From the NCBI RefSeq assembly GCF_001612665.1, contig NZ_BDAX01000014.1, forward strand, positions 1 through 64,000: a stretch of 64,000 nt of DNA, written 5' to 3'. A program made the position numbers and the translations under genes. Numbering within the stretch: position 1 is the stretch's first letter; every line of letters begins with the position of its first letter. The stretch is from Nocardia alba NBRC 108234. GTDB taxonomy: Bacteria > Actinomycetota > Actinomycetes > Mycobacteriales > Mycobacteriaceae. The notes under the pieces are model-generated. The model did no database searches and had not been told where the DNA came from. It worked only from the letters and a program-made list of their open reading frames with translations. Shown in pieces: positions 8,780 through 16,784 of the stretch.

Positions 8780-8833
8780 CCCGCGCGCGGTTACACGGTG
8801 GACTACGGCGACAGCCGAACTCGGCGTCGCAAG

Positions 8834-9445
8834 TCAGGCGGCTCGGTCCGGTATGGCCGTACGAATTTTCGCCACGGCGGCCTGAGCATCGTCGGCCCAG
8901 AAGGCGACGGCGCCCACAGTGAAGTCGCCGTGCGGCGTGTGAAAGGTTCGCGGCTCGGTCAGGATGACGCGGATGTTCGTCGCGCTGCCGATGATCACGG
9001 TGAGCGTCTCGTCGCCAGGTCCGGTGAGCTGCAACGATTTCGCGCCGTCGTAGGCACGCAGGTCGTGCCGGACCGCCCGGATTTCGACGGGCGCGATGTC
9101 GAGGACGACGCGGCGCAGGTAGCGCACGCGCAGCGATTCATCGGTGAGCACGTGGGGGTGCATGTGGTGCGCGGCCAGCATTCCGATCATCCACACCAAT
9201 CCCCAGATGCCGAGTCCCAAAGCCACGATTCGCGCCGCCGGCCACGGAATGAGCAGGTGAACCGCGGGGATCTCTACGGCACTGACCACGATGAAAGCCC
9301 AGAAGGTGGCCGATACCGCGCCCGCGTACCGAATCGGCGTGCCGCCCAGGGTGTCCGGCCTGCGGGTGACAGCCCGAGCGAGACTCACCCAGATATCGAC
9401 TTCGAAACGAACGAATGACCGCGCGAGCTGGGTGAACGGGCGCAT
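8834..9445 (-). CDS. Membrane protein of unknown function under TetR-type control
   Basis: 203 residues with two hydrophobic segments around positions 40-65 and 72-92, then a soluble cytoplasmic domain of beta character (LRVRYLRRVVLDIAPVEIRA, ETLTVIIGSATNIRVIL) reminiscent of PH-like membrane-associated domains. The start at 9445 has an excellent AAAGGAG ribosome site. It is divergent from a TetR gene, and its promoter (-35 TTGTAT at 9500-9495, -10 TACAAT at 9476-9471, spacing 18) is covered by two matching operators, so the TetR protein very likely represses it. Function unknown. Confidence 0.75.
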   Translation of the reverse strand: MRPFTQLARSFVRFEVDIWVSLARAVTRRPDTLGGTPIRYAGAVSATFWAFIVVSAVEIPAVHLLIPWPAARIVALGLGIWGLVWMIGMLAAHHMHPHVLTDESLRVRYLRRVVLDIAPVEIRAVRHDLRAYDGAKSLQLTGPGDETLTVIIGSATNIRVILTEPRTFHTPHGDFTVGAVAFWADDAQAAVAKIRTAIPDRAA

Positions 9446-9458
9446 GAATTCTCCTTTT

Positions 9459-9474
9459 CAATACACTTGCATTG
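9459..9474. promoter_or_regulatory. TetR-type operator, copy 1
   Basis: CAATACACTTGCATTG, an imperfect palindrome that overlaps the -10 element of the leftward promoter. It is nearly identical to the site at 9493-9508, with centres 34 bp apart. Confidence 0.75.
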
Positions 9475-9492
9475 TAAAGAAGTCGGGTGTGG

Positions 9493-9508
9493 CAATACAA
9501 GTGCATTG
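9493..9508. promoter_or_regulatory. TetR-type operator, copy 2
   Basis: CAATACAAGTGCATTG overlaps the -35 element of the leftward promoter and lies 16 bp before the TetR start codon. It would allow both repression of the membrane protein gene and autoregulation. Confidence 0.75.
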
Positions 9509-9523
9509 TGAAAAGATGGATCG

Positions 9524-10087
9524 ATGCCGAAGCGAGTGGATCACAGTTCTCGACGCGCGACGATCAGCGATGCCGTGATGCGCCTACTCGCCCGTGGCGG
9601 CCTGGAGTCGATCAGCCTGCGCCATGTCGCCACCGAGGCGGGCGTCTCTACCGGACAGGTACAGCACTATTTCCCCAGTAGGGACGCGATGATGGAATTC
9701 GCCACCTCCACGATCGCCGAACGCATCGCCACCCGCATCACGGCAGCAGGCCCCGACCTGCGCCAACTCCTGACCGCCTTGCTCCCCACCGACCCCGAAT
9801 CCGCCGCCGACGCCCGCATCCTGATCGGCTACCTGGCCTTCGCCTCGGTGCGTCCCCAGATCTCCGAAACCCTGGCGACGAACGGCCTCGCCTTCCGCGA
9901 CCACGTCGCCACCATGCTCCCCCACCACCCCGACCCGACATCCGCCGCCGAATCCCTGCTCGCCCTCCTGGACGGCCTAGCCATCCACGTCACCATCGGA
10001 CAGCTCGCCCCGGACAAGGCGCGCGTCCTGCTGAGCGCGGCGATCGATGCCGCGCAGGGCTCGCGCGGATCCGAAGCACCCGGCTGA
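9524..10087 (+). CDS. TetR/AcrR family transcriptional regulator
   Basis: 187 residues. The N-terminal helix-turn-helix reads RRATISDAVMRLLARGGLES then ISLRHVATEAGVSTGQVQHY, and a variable ligand-binding half follows. The product is a cytoplasmic dimeric repressor. The gene is divergent from the membrane protein at 8834-9445, and two matching dyads lie between them, so that gene and its own promoter are the likely targets. The inducer is unknown. A large nested hairpin at 10128-10173 follows the gene. Confidence 0.9.
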   Translation: MPKRVDHSSRRATISDAVMRLLARGGLESISLRHVATEAGVSTGQVQHYFPSRDAMMEFATSTIAERIATRITAAGPDLRQLLTALLPTDPESAADARILIGYLAFASVRPQISETLATNGLAFRDHVATMLPHHPDPTSAAESLLALLDGLAIHVTIGQLAPDKARVLLSAAIDAAQGSRGSEAPG

Positions 10088-10127
10088 GGCGGCGCCACCC
10101 GGTTCCCAGAACTACCGGTCGGTCAAT

Positions 10128-10173
10128 TCCCAGGGTGTCCCATCCACCCCGTGGTGGTGATGACACCCTGGGA
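10128..10173. terminator. Nested hairpin after the TetR gene
   Basis: Perfect 12-bp outer arms (10128-10139 and 10162-10173) enclose an inner 5-bp stem (10144-10148 with 10153-10157). It lies about 40 nt after the TetR stop, so termination is the simplest reading. Nested, separate stems are more than a plain terminator needs. Confidence 0.6.
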
Positions 10174-10246
10174 GGCCAAGTCCAACGTGGCCGCCTGCGT
10201 GCGGCTTTGAACGATCCACCTGCTGGCATATCGCGAGTATGAAGGC

Positions 10247-10462
10247 ATGGTGGTTACGACAGTGGAGATCCCGGATGACCTTCTCGCCGAAGCCTTGCGC
10301 CTGACAGGCCTGCAGACGAAGAAGGGTGTCATCAATCTCGCGATCTCGGAGCTCGTGCAGGGCTACCGTCAGCGTGAGGCCCTTGCGCAACTCGAGCGCA
10401 TGAACCACAACCCCTTCATGACCGACGAGGAGTTGGGTGGGCGCCCGACAACCGCTAGCTGA
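10247..10462 (+). CDS. VapB-like antitoxin without a visible toxin partner
   Basis: 71 residues beginning MVVTTVEIPDDLLAEALRLT, then KKGVINLAISELVQGYRQRE and a C-terminal LERMNHNPFMTDEELGG. A short strand followed by two helices is the ribbon-helix-helix pattern of type II antitoxins of the VapB class. VapB genes are normally followed at once by a PIN-domain VapC toxin, but the next rightward stretch encodes nothing of the kind and the next gene is leftward. A GAAGG ribosome site sits almost on the ATG, so the GTG at 10250 may be used. It may regulate in trans or be a relic. Confidence 0.7.
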   Translation: MVVTTVEIPDDLLAEALRLTGLQTKKGVINLAISELVQGYRQREALAQLERMNHNPFMTDEELGGRPTTAS

Positions 10463-10483
10463 CGCGCATGCCGAGCCACCTTG

Positions 10484-11095
10484 TCAGAGAGAACCTTTCG
10501 GATCTGTTGCGCGAGCCAAGTCCAGGTCGAGGGGGAACGGGACGTCGACATTCATGCGGCCGTGGTGGATGCCCGCCGTCGAATACTTGCGCTGCGCGGG
10601 ATCGAGTTCGTAGGTGTACACGACGGCCCGGCCGTCGACATTCTCCACGCGCCAGAAGTGGGGGATGCCCGCCTCCGCGTAGAGCTGGGGTTTGCGGTGG
10701 CGGTCGCGCTCGATCGAATCCGGCGAGACGACCTCGATCGCGAGGACGACGTCGTGCGGCTGGAATGTCGTCTGTTCGAGGCCGATGAGTGCCGCGGCAT
10801 CGACGATCATCACGTCCGGCTCAGGGCGCTGACGAGGCCCCAGCGTCATGGTCATCTGCCGGATTACCGCCAATTCCACCGGGATCTGTCCGAGTAGCCG
10901 CAGGTCGAAGAATCTGATCAGTAGCAGGTGGAACATCATCTGCGGACTGGCGAAGACCAAGCTTCCGTCGATGAGCTGAGTATGTGGCGGCAGTTCAGCC
11001 GAACGGTCCAGGTGTTCGGCGAAATATCCGCCCGGTGGCGGCACCGGCCAGTTCAATGGACCCTCGTCCCCAGATGGCATCCGATCCGCGGTCAT
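10484..11095 (-). CDS. Uma2 family (DUF820) putative PD-(D/E)xK endonuclease
   Basis: 203 residues. The Uma2 core is plain: LIDGSLVFASPQ, RPEPDVMIVD, VLAIEVVSPDSIERDRHRKP, AEAGIPHFWRVE. In Uma2 proteins the PD, the E of the EVVSP strand and the K of DRxxK form the restriction-nuclease-like active site, and all are present. The biological role of these common actinobacterial proteins is not established. The ATG at 11095 starts a standard-length protein; longer readings add low-complexity residues. The 125 bp between it and the next gene, read in the same direction, probably hold its promoter. Confidence 0.85.
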   Translation of the reverse strand: MTADRMPSGDEGPLNWPVPPPGGYFAEHLDRSAELPPHTQLIDGSLVFASPQMMFHLLLIRFFDLRLLGQIPVELAVIRQMTMTLGPRQRPEPDVMIVDAAALIGLEQTTFQPHDVVLAIEVVSPDSIERDRHRKPQLYAEAGIPHFWRVENVDGRAVVYTYELDPAQRKYSTAGIHHGRMNVDVPFPLDLDLARATDPKGSL

Positions 11096-11220
11096 CGATT
11101 CCTCGCTCGGAGATTGCCTGAACTGCCGAGTATCGCACGACAGCCACGGTCCACTCGGTTTCGTCGTCGATGGCGATCGATCCCCTCGGCGAACATGCGC
11201 CGCCGAGAGGATCGACCAAC

Positions 11221-12288
11221 TCATACCGGCGCTGATTCGTTCCGTTCGACGCGGCGCGCGGCTACCGCGGCGGCGGTTTCGGCCATCACCAGTTCCGCGT
11301 TGATCTGCGCACCGGCCATGGCCCCGGCGGCCGCGGCGGCGCCGACCTGGGCGGACGGGTCGGTGGCGTTGCCCGCGATCCAGACGCCGGGTGCCGAGGT
11401 GCGGCCGACGGGGTCGGCGGGGATGTGGTCGCCCATGCCGGAGGGGTGCGGTTCGGGGGTCAGGCCGAGGTCGGCGAGGAAGGTGGCGCGGGTGTTCATG
11501 CGGGGCGCTACGACCAGGGCATCACGTGCGATGACGGTGCCGTCGGCGAGCTTTACGCCGGTCAGCCGGTCGGCGCCGAGTACCTCGACGACCTCGCCGT
11601 CGATGACCCGAATGCCCCGTGCCGCCAGCTTTTCCGCGTCGTCGTCGCTCAACGGGTCGGCCGTGTGCGACAGGAAGACGATGTCGTCGCTGAGCTGACT
11701 GAACAGCAGTGCCTGGTGCACCGACATCGGACTGCTCGCCAGGATCGCGATGCGCTGATCGCGCACTTCCCATCCGTGGCAGTACGGGCAGTGCAGTACG
11801 TCGTGGCCCCAGTGTTCACGCAGGCCCGCGACCTCGGGGAGTTCGTCGGCGAGTCCCGTGGCGACGAGAATTCGCCGGGCCAGTACGGTGCGCTCATCGG
11901 CGAGCGTCACCACGAATCCGTCGATGTCCGAGTCGGCGACATCTCGATCCGCTACGCCCGTCACCGAATCAGGCAGTCCTGCGACAGAGTCGGCTTGCCC
12001 GATCCCGGATACCGGCGCAGTCCAGCGCCCGACCGTGACAACCTGCCCCGAGACCACGTGCCCGCCGTACCCGCGCACCTCGGCTCGCCCGAGTTCCAGC
12101 AGTTCCCGCGGCGACATCCCCTCGCGCCCGAGTAGTCCGTGCACCCCCTCAGCAGGCGCGTTGCGCGGGTCCCCTGCGTCGATCACGGCCACCGAGCGCC
12201 GCGAACGCGCCAGCATCAGGGCCGCGTTCAGCCCGGCGGCTCCGCCACCGAGCACCACCACGTCGTACGAATCATCCAGCTGTGTCAT
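11221..12288 (-). CDS. Thioredoxin reductase-like FAD/NAD(P)-dependent oxidoreductase
   Basis: 355 residues. FAD-binding VVVLGGGAAGLNAALMLARS lies at the N-terminus, the redox pair CPYC in HCPYCHGWEVRD near the middle, and the FAD-closing APGVWIAGNATDPSAQVGAA near the end. It is larger than classical TrxB (about 310) and has extra residues (90-115) rich in Ser/Asp/Val. It may reduce a small thiol or disulfide substrate; no thioredoxin gene is adjacent. The ribosome site AGGAGG lies just upstream of the ATG. It is divergent from an XRE-cupin regulator, a pairing that suggests direct control. Confidence 0.85.
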   Translation of the reverse strand: MTQLDDSYDVVVLGGGAAGLNAALMLARSRRSVAVIDAGDPRNAPAEGVHGLLGREGMSPRELLELGRAEVRGYGGHVVSGQVVTVGRWTAPVSGIGQADSVAGLPDSVTGVADRDVADSDIDGFVVTLADERTVLARRILVATGLADELPEVAGLREHWGHDVLHCPYCHGWEVRDQRIAILASSPMSVHQALLFSQLSDDIVFLSHTADPLSDDDAEKLAARGIRVIDGEVVEVLGADRLTGVKLADGTVIARDALVVAPRMNTRATFLADLGLTPEPHPSGMGDHIPADPVGRTSAPGVWIAGNATDPSAQVGAAAAAGAMAGAQINAELVMAETAAAVAARRVERNESAPV

Positions 12289-12343
12289 GTCGACCTCCTT
12301 CGAGCGTCCACAGTGCCGCCCAGGCCGAACACTGGCAATGTAA

Positions 12344-12360
12344 TTTGCCGGTATGGCAAA
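12344..12360. promoter_or_regulatory. Inverted repeat between flavoprotein and XRE-cupin genes
   Basis: TTTGCC-GGTAT-GGCAAA, perfect 6-bp arms, with a further GGCAA at 12334-12338 forming an overlapping second dyad with TTGCC at 12345-12349. The site ends 9 bp before the regulator's start codon and is the likely operator for both divergent genes. Confidence 0.7.
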
Positions 12361-12369
12361 GTGGTGAGC

Positions 12370-12951
12370 ATGGACGACCTCGATCGAACCCTCGACTCGG
12401 TCGGCCCTCGGCTGCGCGCCCTGCGCAAACAGCGCCAGACCACCCTCGCCGACCTGGCCCAGGAGACCGGCATCTCGGTGAGCACCCTGTCGCGTCTGGA
12501 ATCCGGCGACCGCAAACCCACCCTCGAGCTGCTACTCCCGCTGGCCAAGGCACACGGCGTCACCCTCGACGAGCTCGTCGACGCCCCACCCACCGGCGAC
12601 CCACGCATCCACCTGCGCCCGGTCACCCGCAACGGCATGACCATGCTCCCGCTCACCAAACGCGCGGGCGGTATCCAGGCGTTCAAGATGATCATCGCCC
12701 CCGGCGCCCGCGATCGACCACAGACGCCGCAGGTGCACGAGGGCTACGAGTGGCTCTACGTGCTGAACGGTCGCCTGCGGCTGATCCTCGGCGACAACGA
12801 TCTGATTCTCACCCCCGGCGAGGCCGCGGAGTTCGACACTCACATCCCGCACTGGTTCGGTGCGGCCAACGAGCAATCGGTCGAATTCATCAGCCTGTTC
12901 GGCAAACAGGGCGAGCGCGCGCATCTGCGCGCCCGCCCCAAATCCGACTAG
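12370..12951 (+). CDS. XRE family regulator with C-terminal cupin domain
   Basis: 193 residues. The N-terminal HTH (RLRALRKQRQTTLADLAQET, VSTLSRLESGDRKP) is followed by a cupin barrel with HEGYEWLYVLNGRLRLILGD and LTPGEAAEFDTHIPHWFGA. Such proteins sense a small ligand or metal through the cupin and act on one or a few promoters. The ATG at 12370 is used; GTG codons at 12361 and 12364 overlap the dyad. The likely targets are its own promoter and the divergent oxidoreductase. A perfect hairpin at 12966-12996 follows. Confidence 0.88.
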   Translation: MDDLDRTLDSVGPRLRALRKQRQTTLADLAQETGISVSTLSRLESGDRKPTLELLLPLAKAHGVTLDELVDAPPTGDPRIHLRPVTRNGMTMLPLTKRAGGIQAFKMIIAPGARDRPQTPQVHEGYEWLYVLNGRLRLILGDNDLILTPGEAAEFDTHIPHWFGAANEQSVEFISLFGKQGERAHLRARPKSD

Positions 12952-12965
12952 GACGGACACGACAG

Positions 12966-12996
12966 GGGGCGAGCGCACTCCCTGTGCGCTCGCCCC
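12966..12996. terminator. Bidirectional terminator hairpin
   Basis: A perfect 13-bp GC-rich stem (12966-12978 with 12984-12996, loop TCCCT) lies between the convergent genes ending at 12951 and 13014. Confidence 0.85.
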
Positions 12997-13013
12997 GGGG
13001 AAATCGGTGCGGA

Positions 13014-13496
13014 TCAGCCGAGCGTGAAGGTCGCGCGTCCCGCGATGTGCTCCAATTCCTGGTGCTGGGGCAGGGATTCGTCGGTGGTCACGATCCAGGC
13101 CTCCACCCGGCCCTTGCCCGGCGCGGTCCCGAACCCGACGATCACATTGTCGGGCGCGTAGAGCAGCTGACCGTTCTCCACCGGATGCGACTGGCCGTTG
13201 GTCACGCCGGTATCCAGATTGCGGAAGCGCACAGCCACCTGGTAGCGCTGGCAGAAGTCCCCGACCTGGGTGATCGCCACTCGCACACCGAAGGTGCCCG
13301 ACTGCGGCTGCGGCACGGTCTGGGCGTTGATGATGGCCGCGCAGTTCGCGCCGGGAGTCCGGCTGATCGTCGGGGTGAACACCGCGATCGGATCCGAGGG
13401 CAGCGCACCGGCGGGCGCACCGAGTCCGACGAGGACGGCACCGGTGGAGACGATGACGGCCGAGAGTTTGCGAAACGTGCTGTTCGTGAGAGTCAT
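13014..13496 (-). CDS. Secreted protein of unknown function
   Basis: 160 residues from the ATG at 13496 (a second in-frame ATG at 13535 is possible). A signal peptide is evident: basic N-terminus, hydrophobic core LSAVIVSTGAVLVGLGAPAG, and likely cleavage after AGA. The mature part has two Cys residues (NCAAIINA and DFCQRYQVAV) that could pair, and a beta-rich pattern. No catalytic motif is seen. The upstream region 13497-13685 shows no gene. Confidence 0.65.
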   Translation of the reverse strand: MTLTNSTFRKLSAVIVSTGAVLVGLGAPAGALPSDPIAVFTPTISRTPGANCAAIINAQTVPQPQSGTFGVRVAITQVGDFCQRYQVAVRFRNLDTGVTNGQSHPVENGQLLYAPDNVIVGFGTAPGKGRVEAWIVTTDESLPQHQELEHIAGRATFTLG

Positions 13497-13685
13497 ACTC
13501 AGTTCGTCGTACCGAACCGGCCTGTCGTTAGCCATCGAAACAGTCACGATTTGGTCTCCGAAGATCAACTGCGACAACAGATTCGACAGAAAGACGCGCT
13601 CAGCCCATGCGGCGGCGGACGCCGCTGAGAACAGGGCGCCTGCTGACAGGTTCGCGACGCGCCCAGCGGTCCGTTAACAGAGATC

Positions 13686-14330
13686 TCAATCCCGCAGCGC
13701 CGTGATCAACGCCGAACTCAACGTCAGCGCGGGCAACGACTCGACCAGCAGATCGACCAGCGCCTCGCGGCTGATCGGCTTGTCGATCATCCAGGTGAGG
13801 ATGGTCTCCTCGACGAAGGCGATCCAGCCGCGAATGGCCAGGGTGAGCCGGGCCAGATCGGGATCCTCCGGCGGCAGCGGCAATTCGCTGACGATGAGAT
13901 CGGCGATGGCAGCACGGGTTTCGTTGACGTAGTCGGCCATGTCAGGAGTGACGCTGGCAGGCCCGCGCAGCACGGAACGGTAGGACGCGGAGTGCTCGGT
14001 GGCGTAGTCGACGAACCGCTCGATCGAGTCGCGCAGCATGTCGAACAGCGACAGCTCGCGATTGGGCATGATCGCGGCGAAGAACTCCGTGCTCACATGC
14101 CGGGCGATCGCCTCGTGGAATTCCTGCTTGGAGGCGAAGTAGTGGAACAGCAGCCCCCGCGAGATGCCCGCCTGCTTGGCGATGTCGTCGACCGCGATGT
14201 CCTCGAGCGATCGGTCGACCAGCATCTCGGCGCCGAGGGTGATCAGCTGTAGCCGACGTTCCTCGGGGCCGAGCCGCACACGCTTCGTCTCTCCCACACT
14301 CCTGGTAGTCACACCGGACATCCTAGCCAC
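13686..14330 (-). CDS. TetR family regulator, divergent from the monooxygenase operon
   Basis: 214 residues. The HTH reads RRLQLITLGAEMLVDRSLED then IAVDDIAKQAGISRGLLFHY, and the C-terminal domain is all-helical. The 59 bp between it and the monooxygenase gene contain two related 15-bp dyads, 21 bp apart centre to centre, one of them on the -35 box of the monooxygenase promoter. Repression of the operon and of its own gene is therefore the simplest model. In M. tuberculosis the similar mymA operon is driven by the AraC-type VirS, so the control type differs here. Confidence 0.9.
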   Translation of the reverse strand: MARMSGVTTRSVGETKRVRLGPEERRLQLITLGAEMLVDRSLEDIAVDDIAKQAGISRGLLFHYFASKQEFHEAIARHVSTEFFAAIMPNRELSLFDMLRDSIERFVDYATEHSASYRSVLRGPASVTPDMADYVNETRAAIADLIVSELPLPPEDPDLARLTLAIRGWIAFVEETILTWMIDKPISREALVDLLVESLPALTLSSALITALRD

Positions 14331-14332
14331 TA

Positions 14333-14347
14333 CTGAATCTGGTTCAA
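14333..14347. promoter_or_regulatory. TetR-type operator A
   Basis: Read on the minus strand it is TTGAACCAGATTCAG. It shares the pattern TTGA-n-CC-n-GA-n-TCA with operator B and lies at the start of the TetR gene. Confidence 0.65.
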
Positions 14348-14353
14348 TAGCTG

Positions 14354-14382
14354 TTGACTCCGGCTCAATAAGGCCGTAGTGT
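14354..14382 (+). promoter_or_regulatory. Monooxygenase operon promoter with operator B
   Basis: -35 TTGACT (14354-14359), a 17-nt spacer and -10 TAGTGT (14377-14382) form a good housekeeping promoter. Operator B (14354-14368, TTGACTCCGGCTCAA) covers the -35. Transcription should begin about 7 nt after the -10, at the ATG at 14390, giving a leaderless mRNA. The in-frame ATG at 14381 lies inside the -10 and can be set aside. Confidence 0.65.
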
Positions 14383-14389
14383 GCGATAC

Positions 14390-15928
14390 ATGAGTCGTAA
14401 GGTTACAGACAACGATGTCGAGCCCCGGGTCGCCGAAACCCGCCACGTGAAGACGATCATCGTCGGCAGTGGATTCGCGGGCCTCGGCCTCGCCATCCGC
14501 CTGCGCCAAGAGGGTCGGAACGATTTCCTCGTGCTGGAGCGCGGCAGCGAAGTCGGCGGCACCTGGCGCGACAACACCTACCCCGGTGCTGCCTGCGACG
14601 TGCCTTCGCACCTGTACTCGTACTCGTTCGCCCCGAACCCGGACTGGACCCGCTCGTTCTCCAAGCAGGGCGAGATCCAGGGCTACATCAAGAGCGTCGC
14701 CGAGCGTCACGACGTGCTCGACCGGCACATCTTCGACTGCGACGTGCAGAGCATCCGCTGGAACGAAGCGGCCGCGCAGTGGGAGATCAGCTCCACCCGG
14801 GGCGAGTTCACCGCCGACACCGTCGTCTCCGCGGTCGGCGCGCTGTGCGAACCGGCGCTACCCGACATCAAGGGCATCAACGACTTCGACGGCGAGATCT
14901 TCCATTCCGCCCGCTGGAACCACGACGCCGACCTCACCGGCAAGCGCGTCGCGGTGATCGGCACCGGCGCCTCCTCGATCCAGATCGTGCCCGCCATCGC
15001 GAGCAAGGTCGCCACGCTCGACGTCTACCAGCGCACCGCGCCGTGGCTGCTGCCGCGCATGGACCGCCCGTATCTGCTGCCCGAGCGGCTGGCGTTCAAA
15101 TACCTGCCCGCCGTGCAGCGTCTCTCACGCGCGGCCATCTACGCCGCGCGCGAGACCCAGGTCGTCGGCCTGACCCGCTTCCCCGTGCTGATGAAGGCCT
15201 TCGAGGCCCTCTCGCGCGCCAAGCTGCAGATCGAGATCCGCGATCCCGAACTGCGCAAGAAGGTCACCCCGAACTACCGGATCGGCTGCAAGCGCATGCT
15301 GATCTCCAACGAGTACTACCCCGCGCTCGATCGCGACAACGTCGACGTGATCACCGACGGCATCGCCGAGGTGCGGGCGGGCTCCATCGTCACCAAGGAC
15401 GGCACCGAGCGCGAGATCGACGCGCTCATCGTGGCCACCGGCTTCCACGTCACCGACTCCCCGACCTACAACGCGATGGTGGGACGCGACGGGCGCACGC
15501 TGGCCGAGGTGTTCGACGACATCGGCCAGCAGGCCTACAAGGGCTCGGCCATCGCGAACTTTCCCAACATGTTCTTCCTGGTCGGCCCGAACGTCGGCCT
15601 CGGCCACACCTCGATGGTGTTCATGATCGAATCCCAGATCAACTACGTCAGCGACGCGCTGGCCACGATCGACAAGCGGGGTCTGCGCACGGTCGAGGTG
15701 CGCGAAGACGTGCAGCACGCCTACAACGCCGACCTGCAGGACAAGCTGGGCAAGACCGTCTGGAACACCGGCGGCTGCGCCAGCTGGTACCTGGACAAGC
15801 ACGGCAACAACACCACGTTGTGGCCGGACTTCACCTTCGAATTCCGTAGGCTCACAAGGCATTTCGATGCCGCCGCCTACACTACGACAACAGCAGACGC
15901 CGATAGGGAAGTGGTGGCAGCACAGTGA
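14390..15928 (+). CDS. Flavin monooxygenase of the MymA/Baeyer-Villiger type
   Basis: 512 residues. FAD site IIVGSGFAGLGLAIRLRQEG at the N-terminus, the Baeyer-Villiger-like fingerprint FDGEIFHSARWN (FxGxxxHxxxW), the NADPH site VAVIGTGASSIQ, and VATGFHVTD near the end. It inserts oxygen into a ketone, amine or sulfur substrate using NADPH. Its neighbours (SDR at once downstream with a 4-nt overlap, an HSL-type esterase, an acyl-CoA synthetase) repeat the MymA-SadH-LipR theme of M. tuberculosis, linked there to cell-envelope lipids and acid stress. The start is set by the promoter, which predicts a leaderless transcript. The substrate is unknown. Confidence 0.88.
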   Translation: MSRKVTDNDVEPRVAETRHVKTIIVGSGFAGLGLAIRLRQEGRNDFLVLERGSEVGGTWRDNTYPGAACDVPSHLYSYSFAPNPDWTRSFSKQGEIQGYIKSVAERHDVLDRHIFDCDVQSIRWNEAAAQWEISSTRGEFTADTVVSAVGALCEPALPDIKGINDFDGEIFHSARWNHDADLTGKRVAVIGTGASSIQIVPAIASKVATLDVYQRTAPWLLPRMDRPYLLPERLAFKYLPAVQRLSRAAIYAARETQVVGLTRFPVLMKAFEALSRAKLQIEIRDPELRKKVTPNYRIGCKRMLISNEYYPALDRDNVDVITDGIAEVRAGSIVTKDGTEREIDALIVATGFHVTDSPTYNAMVGRDGRTLAEVFDDIGQQAYKGSAIANFPNMFFLVGPNVGLGHTSMVFMIESQINYVSDALATIDKRGLRTVEVREDVQHAYNADLQDKLGKTVWNTGGCASWYLDKHGNNTTLWPDFTFEFRRLTRHFDAAAYTTTTADADREVVAAQ

Positions 15929-16758
15929 GCAACAATGCTTACTTCACGAACAAGGTATGCGTGATCACCGGAGCGGGCTCCGGCATCGGTCGCGCACTGG
16001 CCGAGAATCTGGCCGCGCGTGGCGCCAAGCTCGCGCTCTCCGATATCGACGCCGAGGGCCTGGCCCAGACCGTCGCGTCCTGCGAGAAGCTGGGCGCGCA
16101 GGTGAAATCCGACCGGCTCAACGTGGCCGAGCGTGAGTCGTTCCTGCTCTACGCCGACCAGGTGAAGGCGCACTTCGGCGTCGTGCACCAGATCTACAAC
16201 AACGCGGGCATCGCCTACCACGGCGACGTGGTCAAGACCGAGTTCAAAGACATCGAACGCATCATGGATGTGGACTTCTGGGGCGTCGTCAACGGCACCA
16301 AGGCGTTCCTACCGATGCTGATCGAGTCCGGCGACGGCCACGTGGTCAACGTCTCCAGCCTCTTCGGCCTCGTCGCCGTGCCCGGCCAGGCGGCCTACAA
16401 CTCGGCCAAGTTCGCCGTGCGCGGCTTCACCGAGGCACTGTTCCAGGAGATGAAGGTCGCCAAGGCGCCCGTCCAGGTCACCTGTGTGCACCCCGGCGGC
16501 ATCAAGACCGCGGTCGCCCGTAACGCCACCTACGCCGAGGGCATGGACGGCGCGGGCGCCGCCACCCTGTTCGACAAGTACCTGGCGATTCACAGCCCGG
16601 AGATGGCCGCGCAGACCATCACCGAGGGTGTGCGCAAGGGCCACGCCCGCGTGCTGATCGGCTGGGAGGCCAAGGTGCTCGACGCGGGCGTACGCTTGCT
16701 CGCCTCCGGCTACAGCCGGATCTCGGCCGTGGTCAACGGCCGCTTCATGCCGCACTGA
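15925..16758 (+). CDS. Short-chain dehydrogenase/reductase, SadH-like
   Basis: 277 residues from a GTG that overlaps the monooxygenase stop (GTGA). NAD(P) site TGAGSGIG, structural NNAG, catalytic Ser in VNVSS and the YNSAK tetrad. The long C-terminal part and the HPGGIKT segment fit the actinobacterial SadH subgroup acting on hydrophobic alcohols or ketones. Tight coupling implies that it works on the same substrate line as the monooxygenase, for instance supplying or removing a keto group. Confidence 0.9.
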   Translation: MSNNAYFTNKVCVITGAGSGIGRALAENLAARGAKLALSDIDAEGLAQTVASCEKLGAQVKSDRLNVAERESFLLYADQVKAHFGVVHQIYNNAGIAYHGDVVKTEFKDIERIMDVDFWGVVNGTKAFLPMLIESGDGHVVNVSSLFGLVAVPGQAAYNSAKFAVRGFTEALFQEMKVAKAPVQVTCVHPGGIKTAVARNATYAEGMDGAGAATLFDKYLAIHSPEMAAQTITEGVRKGHARVLIGWEAKVLDAGVRLLASGYSRISAVVNGRFMPH

Positions 16759-16784
16759 CGCTGCCCTGGATCCGAGGAAACTCC

